Positions 35,642-45,900 of a stretch of 64,000 bases of DNA are shown here, piece after piece. Within the stretch, counting starts at the first letter, position 1. Each line of letters begins with the position of its first letter. The notes below the pieces were generated by a model that made no database searches, was not told where the DNA came from, and saw nothing but the letters and a program-made list of their open reading frames with translations. Source of the stretch: Polytrichum commune (taxonomy: Eukaryota; Streptophyta; Polytrichopsida; Polytrichales; Polytrichaceae); the NCBI GenBank assembly GCA_950295325.1, contig OX485803.1:53027554-53091553 (forward strand). The letters run 5' to 3'. A program made the translations under genes and the position numbers.

Positions 35642-36877
35642 GAATGTAGGTAGTTGAATTATCCGGAGTGGGTATTCAGAAATTTTGTATTCACAGGAGA
35701 GATGTCTCAGGGAATTCAAACTATTCTCTCTTTATACTATGTGTGTGGATCTACTATAGTAGAGTTGGTGCTCTCTTATGTGCCAGAATGGAATGTTTTA
35801 ACTATGCCTTGCAAACAACATGCTTGTGTTCTGTACAGGAGCGTGTTTGAATGATAGTGAGAGGTGCAGAAAAATTGTGACAGGATTTGTAGCAAGTATA
35901 CATACATGATTCACCACTGCATCGATCTTCTTTAGTGACTATTTCTGAGCCTCTTTCTTTTATGAGCATGGTATTTTGAATTACATAATATACCCTGTAT
36001 TGTATTGAGCACTTGAGAGATGTGAAGGAGCTCATCATGTGCAGTTGATAAGAACTAACAAGAGCATTCCATAGCTGAAAACATCGCTCTCACTCTTATG
36101 GCTCTAGATCTATGCAAATGATATGTAGAATCGGAATGTCTCTTTGATTTGCCTGCAAACATCAATCAGTGCTCAATTACTTGTGTCTTCTGCCAGTTTT
36201 GTGAGAGACAATTGCAGGAATTAGGCCAGTATGGCAAGTGTCCAATTGTGAGTAGCTGTCATGGTGTTGATTATGAGATCGGAGTGGTTAAATTGTGTGC
36301 ATAACTGTGCACGATGAATGAAGCTTGTATGTTCTTATTCATAGTGTAGGAATTGGATCTGTTGTCTGTGCTAAGTGCTGGAGGTTAACTTGATTTTCTG
36401 ATGTTGGTCGAAGTAGTCCATGTTGATCCGATTCAATACTTAGTCAAGCATGACAATTTGATAAATTCAAATCATGATTCAATTTGATCAGTTTGCTCAA
36501 GTTCATGCTTCATCTGTTTTGGATTTTTTTTAAAAAAAATTAAAATATTAAGTAATTAAATTCTCTCTTAAAAACCTTAAAATGACATACCCTACCCTTG
36601 CACTGGGCACCCTGGTATATGAAAAAAAATCACACCATAACACGTACCCTAAAATTCAAGAAATTTTACAAGACCACATACACATACCCTACCTTGAAAA
36701 TATAAAACCTTTGTAATATCAATACCTCGATGTTCTACATTTCCAAGAAATTTTCAAAAACCAGGCCTCCCCTGTATGCACTTTACAACATACCCGTTCA
36801 ACACTGGTACGCACCTACCAACTAAGTGCGCACCAATGGCTCCGGTTCAAAGTGCGTACTTAAGCCGGAGATAACTG

Positions 36878-37794
36878 TAGTTATGTACATATATGGAGGT
36901 CCTCTAGAAAATATGCAACATTTGTACTTGTATGGTAGGGTCACTTATTGAGGCTCATTTATTTGGAGGATGATGAAGAGTGTGATTATGATCTCACAAT
37001 GATTGATGATTCCAATACACAAGGTGGTGACAAGGAAAATTGTAGTGCTAGAGAAGACAACTCAAACATGAGCAAGGACGTTGTCATCGAGACAAAATTG
37101 TTGAAGTCGAAAGTTGAAAATGATTTACATGAAGATGTGGAGTTGCAAAGTGAACTTCAACATGCCTTGGATATTCTAATTGGTGAACATGAAAATGTTG
37201 AAATGCCTTCTCAATCTAATGTAATGTCCATTGTAGTTAATGTAGAGTTAGAGAATTCTAGAATACTCAAAAACACACTTGTAATTCAATTGGAAATCCA
37301 ACTCTAATTAAAGATTGATTATCTCAAATTAAAGCCAACAAATCATATATGAACCCTAACCTCCTTACTGCCGCAAATCATGATACTATGTTAAATCTTG
37401 ATTATGATTGTGAAGTGTGTTCTTTGAACACACATGAAGCTAGAATTATGGAAAAACATGGTAGACCAAAAAAAATTAGCTCCAATTAAGGTTTATTTTG
37501 TTGGAGGGCTAATATAAAGCATAGAGGATTTGTTGATCGCTAGGTGGAGTGTAGGGATTCAATGGACTTGATGGACCATTCATCAAACATGGAGATTGGT
37601 TAATATTGATACCAAAAAGAAACCAATAATTAATGAACTTACAATCTTACAGATCATTTGATGAAACATTTAAATACAATACTTGCATTAGCTTCTATCA
37701 CATGTATTATTTATAAACTTGAATGCTTATGAGTTACATCCAGAAGATGAAAAAGTCCTTAATTAAGTTTTAAGCATACTTGCTAGAATAAGAA
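36878..37794 (+). CDS. Hypothetical acidic frame (36948-37307) and flank
   Basis: The frame 36948-37307 (119 residues) is rich in Asp, Glu and Asn (YLEDDEECDYDLTMIDDS) with hydrophobic heptad-like spacing later on. The acidic bias is stronger than a chance frame would usually show here. No family recognised; it may be a decayed gag-like or nuclear protein segment. The rest of the stretch shows nothing. Confidence 0.25.
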
Positions 37795-39348
37795 ACTCGG
37801 GATAATTATCATCAAAGATCCTAGATTGATATGGTTGTATTAAGTTGGAATGAATAAACCCTAGACCTATAGAGGTAGGGTTTTACTATATTCTTAACAT
37901 GGTTGCCATGGGTTGTAAGCTGATTACCATTATTATTCTAATTTTGGTCAATATTGTGGGTTGAAGTATGAAGTTTTACTCTAATGCATTGAGTGTATGC
38001 CTTGCATTTGCCTCAAACAAATTATTTGATTACAACATATTGAAAGTATGGATTTTATTCATTCAATAATATGTTGATTGAACTTCTGATATCATTATAG
38101 TAAAATTTTAGCATATAGGCATTATTGTATTATTTTTATTTTATCTAAATTGCATTAATTTGAATAAACTTGAAGGATTTTGTGCTACTTTGTAAATCAT
38201 ACTAATTTTTAGGATCACTAATCATAAAACAAGACACACTACATACAGTACATGAACATAAATATGATAATTAGTGGTCTACAATACACATGAATGGTTG
38301 CCATGGATGTGGAAGGTTGTCAAGGAGGAAGACATTCCCTAAACATTCCAATGTGAGAATGTCATGGTGTAGCAAAAGATCGATAAACGAATAAATGCAT
38401 GAATCATCCCTATTCAAGAATCCAATGGATGTGTCAATCATGTGAAGAAATACACTCCCGGGTACCTAACGTAAACATAACATATAAACAAATATATAAT
38501 GTTTATAAAACATGTAACAAACCGGTGATGAGTTTGCAAACTTTAAATTGGTCAAATTTGTCAGTTGGTCATGCAAAGCGTTGCAAAACTTTATAATTAT
38601 CATTTCACAAAACATGTCACCCATGTGCGCATGCTTTGGACTATTATAATACACAAATAATCACGCTTTTGTATACATGCATGGCCATTTCATCCATAAC
38701 CTCCGGTTTCTATATATGAATAAGCCGTTGCATGCAATTCACTCTCCTCTCACCTCACTACTAACAAAGAAGTCCTAAGCAATCGTCCCACATCAATGAA
38801 AGAACTATGCAAATCTACTGTTGAGATAGATTTATAAATTTTCCAGTTACATAGAACAAGTAACCAGTGATGTCGGTCAATTGCCTGGGACTCATATGCT
38901 TGTAGTGCCAATTTGGACATGCCTACTCCATGATCAATTGGAACTCGTTCATTCTAGGCTCCCCACACTGGTTCTCAATAACTAATATTCTCGTTCTTGG
39001 CACTCATATGTTTAGTTATGTCTTATGTGTCCACTTCGTCCTCGCGTTCAAGTAGTTATTAACTTAGCTTACTCTCCTGACACAATGCTTTGAATAGCTT
39101 CAACCCAGGGCGATACAGTATCGCTCGGTATGTTTTGAGATGACATCAAATTCGTGTGTGTCGACGATTGCAAAGTAGGCAAACGTATACATCGTAGCAA
39201 TCGTGAGGTGAACGAGGGAATCGTATCACGTTTTACTCTGTGAATCGATTTGTTTTTTTAATCGTTGAGGTTTGAAAAGAACCCAAGTTTTCAGGTCGAG
39301 TATTTGTCGCAGATCTGGTGTCATTAGGTTGCAAATTGCAAGTGGCAA
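37795..39348. other. Family-3 fragment, then acylphosphatase 5' flank
   Basis: 37795-37960 carries family-3 phrases (TTAAGTTGGAATGAATAAAC). A TATA-like TCTATATATGA lies at 38710-38720. The last ~250 bp before 39349 are GC-richer and are the presumed leader and promoter of the acylphosphatase gene. Confidence 0.35.
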
Positions 39349-40879
39349 ATGGCAAATACTGATGACATGCTCGAAGGTGGGGACACGCAAGTGGGTCCAA
39401 ACACTCGGCTCGGCTCAGAAGTCCACGATATTAAAACCGTGGGTGACGTGACTGTCGTCAACCATGATTGTTCTACGACTATGAATGTGGGCTCGGACAT
39501 CAAAGCGGTAAACACTCTGCAATTGTTTTTTGTATTGAGTTCAGAGTCAGAAGGAATCGTTGGTTTTTGACTTACATTAACGTCCCCAAGTGAGACTCTC
39601 CACTTCATGTATGTCTTTTCGAGCCCGATTTTCACGTGTGTCTACTGCAATTGTATATCACCTCCTCCAGACGCTTGACCATAAACATCTGTGAACAGTC
39701 ATCTTCTGTGCCTCATGTAGTGTTTGAAAATTCACAAAATGTGTGTCTACTGAAATTGTATATCACCTTCTCCAGACACTGTTGACCATAAACATCTGTG
39801 AAGAGTCATCTTCTGTGCCTCATTTAGTGTTTGAAATCTCACAAAACATGTTGTCCGTTCTGCCATTTGAAGAACAATTCATGCTTGGGGCTTCCCTTCG
39901 CTTTATGATATTGTGAATTTTAACCAATTAGATCAAGTTTGTCAGCAGAAACAACAAGATAACAGTTTATGATGAGTTCTTGAAGTAGTTGCTTCAAAAT
40001 CCAATATAGGTGGATAGAAGATGTTGTTTGTTTTTTTCAGGTTTTTAGGCTTACCTATATAAATGTGCCCTTGATGGTGCCCCACTACTTCTTCTTTTTG
40101 TGACAATCCTCAGAAGGACTTTGTGAACATGTTTTTATAGACTGTGCAATAGAGCTATCTTGTGAGTCAACATGACTTTTGGCTGGGAGTTGGTTGTTTT
40201 GCATAGAAAACGAAAAAATCATCTTAAATAAGTTTTTAGTGCATGCTTGGAATTAGGATGGAGGTTTGAACAAAGACAATCCTATGTTGGCTATTTATGG
40301 GTTAAATTCAATTTCACATGCCAAGAGGCGCTAAAATGAGGTTGACCCTCAATGAACCAAAACTTGGCGCTCTTCGTTCAAATTGAAAAACTTCCTCCAA
40401 GCATGTGGAATGAAAATGTTGATTTTGTATGCAAAACAACCTATGGAAAATCATAGAGCACCAACTCCCGATTTAAAAATCCCACTGAGTTTTTAATAAA
40501 GACCTTCAACAATCCCCTCATTCTTAAGGGGTCACCAACAAGCTTTTTCGACAAACCACCATGTCACAGCATTTGTTTTCATGTGCACATCGCTTGAATG
40601 CAGGTCATTGTGAATATACAAGGGAAAGTGCAAGGCGTGTTTTATCGCAAATGGACTGTGGAAACCGCGTTAAAATTGGGACTGCGTGGGTGGGTGAGGA
40701 ATTTGCCAGATGGAATGGTGGAAATGGTGATTTCAGGGAAATCGGCAGCTGTGGACAGCATGTTAGAGAGATGTCGGGTTGGCCCTCCCGCAGCTCGCGT
40801 GCATGGGATAGATATTGAACCATACCATGAGCATGTTGATGATTGTGATTTTCATGTAAAACACACAGAACATGAATGA
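39349..40879 (+). CDS. ACYP: Acylphosphatase with ~50-residue N-terminal extension
   Basis: Small hydrolase of carboxyl-phosphate (acyl-phosphate) bonds. Exons 39349-39507 and 40604-40879 join in phase 0 to give 144 residues; donor GCG|GTAAAC, acceptor TGCAG|GTC. The join restores the first beta strand (DIKAVIVNIQGKVQGVFYR). The phosphate-binding loop lies at 60-68 with catalytic Arg68; the second catalytic residue is Asn86 in GWVRN (82-86). The segment CRVGPPAARV, typical of the family, follows. The catalytic domain alone is the usual ~90 residues. The first ~47 residues are acidic and unlike a transit peptide, so a cytosolic location is inferred. An in-frame TAG at 39325 precedes the ATG at 39349, which fixes this as the most upstream start. 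The intron (39508-40603) carries a two-copy tandem repeat and a transposon-like insertion. The gene points toward AUG7, whose stop is about 2.1 kb away. Confidence 0.92.
39636..39846. repeat. Two-copy tandem repeat (105 bp) in the acylphosphatase intron
   Basis: Segments 39636-39740 and 39741-39846 both begin GTGTGTCTACTG and contain TTGTATATCACC, CATAAACATCTGTGAA and AGTCATCTTCTGTGCCTCAT. They differ at only a few positions, which suggests a fairly recent duplication. Confidence 0.9.
40149..40500. mobile_element. Non-autonomous inverted-repeat element (MITE), copy A, in the acylphosphatase intron
   Basis: The left side has CATGACTTTTGGCTGGGAGTTGG and the right side CACCAACTCCC...ACTGAGTT, so the ends are inverted. 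The middle carries segments shared with copies B and C: CAAACATGGAAGG-like text, a 'TTGACCCTCAATGAACCAA' stretch and TATGGAAAATCATAGAG. Boundaries are approximate. The superfamily is not determined. Confidence 0.7.
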
Positions 40880-41008
40880 ACAACTTTGCACTTGGATCAA
40901 TACCGACTCATAAATAAAAACTCAAAGTGAATCATAGTGAGGCACCTGCAATGTATACTCAGGTCTTGTTGACCGTTGGTTATCTATGTTGATTGAAAAG
41001 TCTTCACA
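40880..41008. other. 3' flank of the acylphosphatase gene
   Basis: Presumed 3' untranslated region; AATAAA at 40914 could serve as poly(A) signal. Confidence 0.4.
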
Positions 41009-41354
41009 TTAGAGTTATCCTCTAACTCACATGACTTTGGATTGGGAGTTGATTGTTGTGCATACAAACACCTTCCATGTTTGGTAACTTTACGGTGTAC
41101 ACTTGAAAGTAGTGTGGAGGTTTGAATGAAGTATATTTAATATCGGTTCATTCAAGGTCAAACTCATTTTAGCGTGCCAAGAAATGTTGAAATGGGTTTG
41201 GCCCTCAATGAACCAATATAGGTTGCTCTTCACCGAAATGCAAACACTACCTCTGAGCCTGCACCACAAGTGGAAATAAAATGTTGATATTGTTCGCAAC
41301 ACAACCAATGGAAAATCATAGAGGACGAACTCCCAGTGAAAAGGATAACTCTAT
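41009..41354. mobile_element. Same MITE family, copy B
   Basis: Best-preserved copy. Left end TTAGAGTTATCCTCTAACTC, with ATTGGGAGTTG further in; right end CGAACTCCCAGTGAAAAGG, then ATAACTCTA. It lies between the convergent acylphosphatase and AUG7 genes. About 345 bp. Confidence 0.75.
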
Positions 41355-42390
41355 TTTATGGAGTCAATCCCTGCAAGTGGAAACACAGAGTCAGGATCAT
41401 CAGTGTAAAGATTTAAGACAGTTTTAAGATGGGAGAGAAACTCATGTGCATGTGTTGCAAAATACATCACTTTGTGAGAAAAATCAGAATGCCTGATTGG
41501 AAAGAGGTCTTGTCAGATTGATGGACCTTCCCTTCCTGGATGATTGTCCATTTTGTAAGCATGATTCCTGACCTTGAATTAGGCAAGGTAAAGACAAGAG
41601 TTCCGCATACATATGACTTCTCCAAGCCATGTGAGTAACAATATTCCACAAGATCACAACTAGTATAGAAGCACCTAATTGTGGCCGAACTACATCTACC
41701 TATCTTATATCTGAACATACGTCTCAGTGGGTTTATAATAATGTGTGTGGTATATGGCAAGGCTTGTAGTTTAGAATAGACACTAAAATGAAACATGTCA
41801 CAGTGAGATTGCACTAGGCACTTAGCGTATAGACACTGTTCAGGGTTTAATTGTTAACACAATCAGGAGGTCATGCACGATCACTTTGACCTCTTATGAG
41901 TTTTGCATCCCAGCTCATACTGAAACTTGAAATGACAATGTTCGCAACTTGCATTTGGTAACTGGATGAGGCAATGCCCGATCCCTTCCAACAGTCAGGA
42001 TTGTTTGTGGAGTTGGAAGTGCCCACAGCAGGGCCACATATCTTATATGGAATGAGTCTCTACATGTGAAACCACAGGGTCAGGATCATCACTGTCAAGT
42101 TAAGACAGTTGTCAACTTTGTGCAAGGCATTAATCAATGGGAGAAACTCATGTGCATGTGTTGTGTAATTGTTCATCAATCACAATGACGACTTTAAGAA
42201 TCCAATACGTTACTTGTGAGAAAAATGAAAATGCCAAACAGATAGAGGTCTCATCAAATTGATGGACCTTCCTCTTCCAGGATGATTGAGCATTCTGTAA
42301 GTATGAAACCTGATAACAACATTGACCTAGAATGTGGCAAGGTATGGACAAGAATTCCACATGCATTTCAATCCTCCAAAGTTGTGCAAG
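41338..42390. repeat. Segmental duplication around a family-1 copy
   Basis: 41338-41615 recurs at about 42044-42372, offset near 705 bp. Shared phrases include GGTCAGGATCATCA (first copy AGTCAGGATCATCA), AACTCATGTGCATGTGTTG, ATTGATGGACCTTCC and GGATGATTG. Between them (41752-42040) lies family-1 copy f: GGCAAGGCTTGTAGTTTAGA ... GGAGTTGGAAGTGCCCACAG. Confidence 0.8.
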
Positions 42391-42975
42391 CAATCACATT
42401 GGGTCACAAAGGAAACGTCACTTTGTATTTAGATTGATAAATCTAATATAAAATCACCTATTGATGTCCAAACAAACATGTAGATATCTTGTGCAAAAAC
42501 ACAAGGGGCTTACTAAATACCTAAATGTTTAAATAGGTAACATCATTCACAATAGCTTATCAATAACATGATTCATGATTTTTTTTATGAACATATTCAC
42601 TTCCACAGTTACTTTAACAGTAAACATGCAGGCTTTCAAACAAATGCTCTAAAATGCTTAATCCACAACCTGAGCAATGGAGTATATTGCACAGTAACAG
42701 CAAGGTGCAACAATGGTGCGACTCGAAGTAGATGACAAGAGTTTCCTTATTTGACAAACATAAGTTTGTAGTGGTCTGTGTAAGGAAGACAACTCATTCC
42801 TAGCCCCTAAAGATCATCGTTCTTGAGTGGGAACATCTTCCACATCTTGCGAGGATTAGCAACACTAAATCATGCAATATGAGTGAGGTTGCACTCTTTT
42901 TCACTATCAACAGCCAATCAAAGTTCACTTGCTCTAGAGACATGTTCTTCAAATTTGACATACCCAGAATCGAAA
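42391..42975. other. AUG7 3' flank
   Basis: Presumed AUG7 3' untranslated region and downstream sequence on the minus strand; nothing else recognised. Confidence 0.35.
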
Positions 42976-45900
42976 TCAAGCCCCTTGCTTCTCACCTTGT
43001 GATCCACCACTGAAGTCCCGCTCAAGTGACAATGAAAGTATGCTTAGGCCATTGTTCAAGAGAAGTAAAGCCTCTTCACACTCAGCTACCAGTTTTACTA
43101 AAGAGGATTCCTCGGCTGTTGCAGACAGTGCGTCGTTATTGGCGATGTCGGATCCTGCAGCTACCGCTGAGTATGAGTCTCGCATTTTTTGCAGATTTCG
43201 CAGTAGCTGCAAGAAAGGACCAAGGACCAATCAGGTCAAGCCATGTCAATGATGTGAAGATAAAACAATAAGCAAGCACATGCAGTAGCAGTTGAATCAT
43301 TAGACCATTGTTGTCAAACCCCTCATGAAATGCAACCAGGATGATAGAACACTAAAAGTTGTGAGATGTGTATAACTTAGGGCCACTTTACACTATGGCC
43401 AAGTGCGGTCACCATATGTTTGTGAGGGCCCTTGACACTCATCTGAAAGCCATACCATGGAATTTTCAAATTGGATTTTGCATGGGCACAGGTCTTTAAG
43501 TGTAGTGTAAAGGCAGACATGACAGCTCTTCTATTTTGAGAGCATCCTACTCTGTGGACCCTTCTACACAGTAATTTGTAATAAGTTACCAAGGGACATG
43601 ATGAAATTTTGAAGTGTTATAGTCTCCCAGTTTTGTGTTAGACCCACCTCTTTGAGGTGGGCTTGACACAAATTTAGGTCCACCATGAAACCTTATCCAT
43701 TGCATGCCATGTAGGACTTCCTGTAGGTAATTTTCCATATTAACTCCCTTGGTTACTTAGGCCCTCGAGCTCTAGTGTAAAGTGAAGTAGAGTGATCTCG
43801 GCCTTTTCCACCAATAAGAGAATTTAGATTTCGAAGGTCACAGGCCCTCAAGCTCTGGTATAAAATGCTCCATGAGTCCTTTCCAAATTAAATGCATGTA
43901 TTACCTTCAAAAGCTGACTATAGGACTCCAATAGTCGATTAGCTGCAGGCCCAAGCCCATGCAGCTGAGGGACATCCATCATATGTGTCCAAGGTCGAAT
44001 TTCCTGTTCATCACCAAACCTGAATTTAGGGTTCAAGGTAGACATGCAAAATTGAACATGCTATCTGAAACCTCTAACAACCAACCCTCCTACTTTGGGT
44101 CTCCCTCCAATGACAAGATTATCCATGAGTCTCAAAGGTTTGAATAACAAAATCCGGCAGAAATGAACACAAATAGAGAAGGAAGCACTACAAGCACTAA
44201 ACACATGTCATACTTCAGAATTAAGTCAGGTTGACCAATCATCCTACCTTAGCATAGATGATGTTGAAAGCTTTTGCACAATCCAAAAACGTTGCTAGCC
44301 GTGCACGCAATTCCACCTCAGCTTCCGTATAATCTTCATTGGGATTGTAGCTTTGCTGCCAAACCCTCACATATCCAATTCAATAATCTATTACATCCAC
44401 TCTTCTGATGATACCAAATTTCCATATCTATCTACCCAACCTCCCAACATCTTGTCTGATAAAATGCAATACAGGAGATTCACAGCAGCATTTTCAGTAA
44501 CAAATTTACGAAAGTCTGTGAAGTACCTTAGCAGAAAGTTCAGTCACCAACGATTGCAACTGATCTACAGACTTGACCTGCTCAGACAGCTGGCGTTCCA
44601 AATCTGAAATATCATGTCTGCACCCACAGCATTTTCTGTATAATGAGAAAATCCTTCCAAATAAGACTACTCCAATTACTCTATTACCTTTCTAAATAGA
44701 AATGATCTTTTCATTAACTTAAGCGTGGCCAGAACTGATCCAATTCCAGAAAACTTGGACGACTTCACTTCATGGAATTATCCTTTAAGTCTATGGGACT
44801 TCTCATCGGGAGTTGGATCTTCCATTGGTTCATTTGCAAATAAAATCAATGAATTCTTTCCACTTGTGATGCATGCTTGGAGGTAGTTTTTGAATTTCAA
44901 TGAAGAGCAACCTATTTTGGTTTGTTGAGGGCCAAACTCGTTTTAGTACCTCTTGGCATGCCAAAATGAATTTGACCCTTGATGAATCAATATGGAATAT
45001 TCAGTGTTCAAATCTCCACACCACCTCCAAGCATGCACCAAAAACTTACCGGAAATAGAAGGCCTTTTATGCAAAACAACCAACTCCTGACCAAAAGTCA
45101 TGTTGAGTTATAGGATAGTATTAATCTCTGGAGGAAGTTCATGTGCATAGGGGAAGATCCCTTATACCCCACACTGACTCAATTCTGGTGAAGCTGTTGA
45201 CAAATTTCATAAATGGCCAAGGCATCCTTCTTAGTTCCCAATTGGTAACCTTAACCTTCAGTAATGACCAATAAATGACAGCTTACATTAGAAACGCTGC
45301 TTATATTGGTCATTGGTACTGAAATAATACCCTGTGCAACACCTTTGATTAGAAGACCAGGTTGAAAGAGGAGCCACAGGCATACACTGGAATATTGGAC
45401 ATGATTTGCACATCCGCAGGAAAAAGTTTGCATTCATCTGAGAAAACTTGAGACTGCTTCTCAGCTATAGCATCAACCAGGAGTATATCTTTCGCTACTT
45501 GATCATCCACACTGTAACCACCCCAGCACCACAATGCACCAACATTATTCAATGTTTGCAAAACACATAACTTTCTAACCTAGTCAAAGACTCAATCTTC
45601 ACAATCCACACTGACCAATATCAATCTGCATCTTGTTATTGATATGATATTAGTCACTTACAACACTTCGAAAAGTAGAGATATACCCAAGGGAGATACA
45701 CCCACGATTAATGTACCCATATTTTCTACTCTGAGCAACTCGAAAGAGAATTGCAACAGAGAATCCTCTAAGAAACGAAATTATCCTGCCATACAAAACT
45801 AGTACAGAAAAGCACAACAACTACACCATCATGCTGATATTATAAAGTGGCAGATGATTCACCTCCATTCAGGATTATCTGTGACAGTGCTGGCTTCCAC

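Larger units (their letters stand above)
33492..36877. mobile_element. pogo/Tigger-like TIR element, 3.4 kb, with gene-like interior
   Basis: TA occurs on both sides (33490-33491, 36878-36879). The ends are inverted: left CAGTAATCTCCCACTTAATT and right (reverse complement) CAGTTATCTCCGGCTTAAGT, both followed by ACGCAC, about 21 of 26 identical. A second inverted pair lies further in: GTACGCACCAGTGTTGAACG at about 33896 and its complement near 36790. CAGT(A/T)A...CTCC ends with a TA target fit pogo-like Tc1/mariner elements. I find no DDE transposase or CENP-B-type helix-turn-helix frame, so it is either non-autonomous or a host region bounded by two related elements. Confidence 0.6.

Noticed and set aside
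43848-44045. AUG7 exon 8 starting upstream at a frame beginning [14 protein letters not shown]
   Set aside because: That start is out of phase or adds residues absent from the family; AACAG|GAAATT joins in phase 0 directly to EIRPWTHMM.
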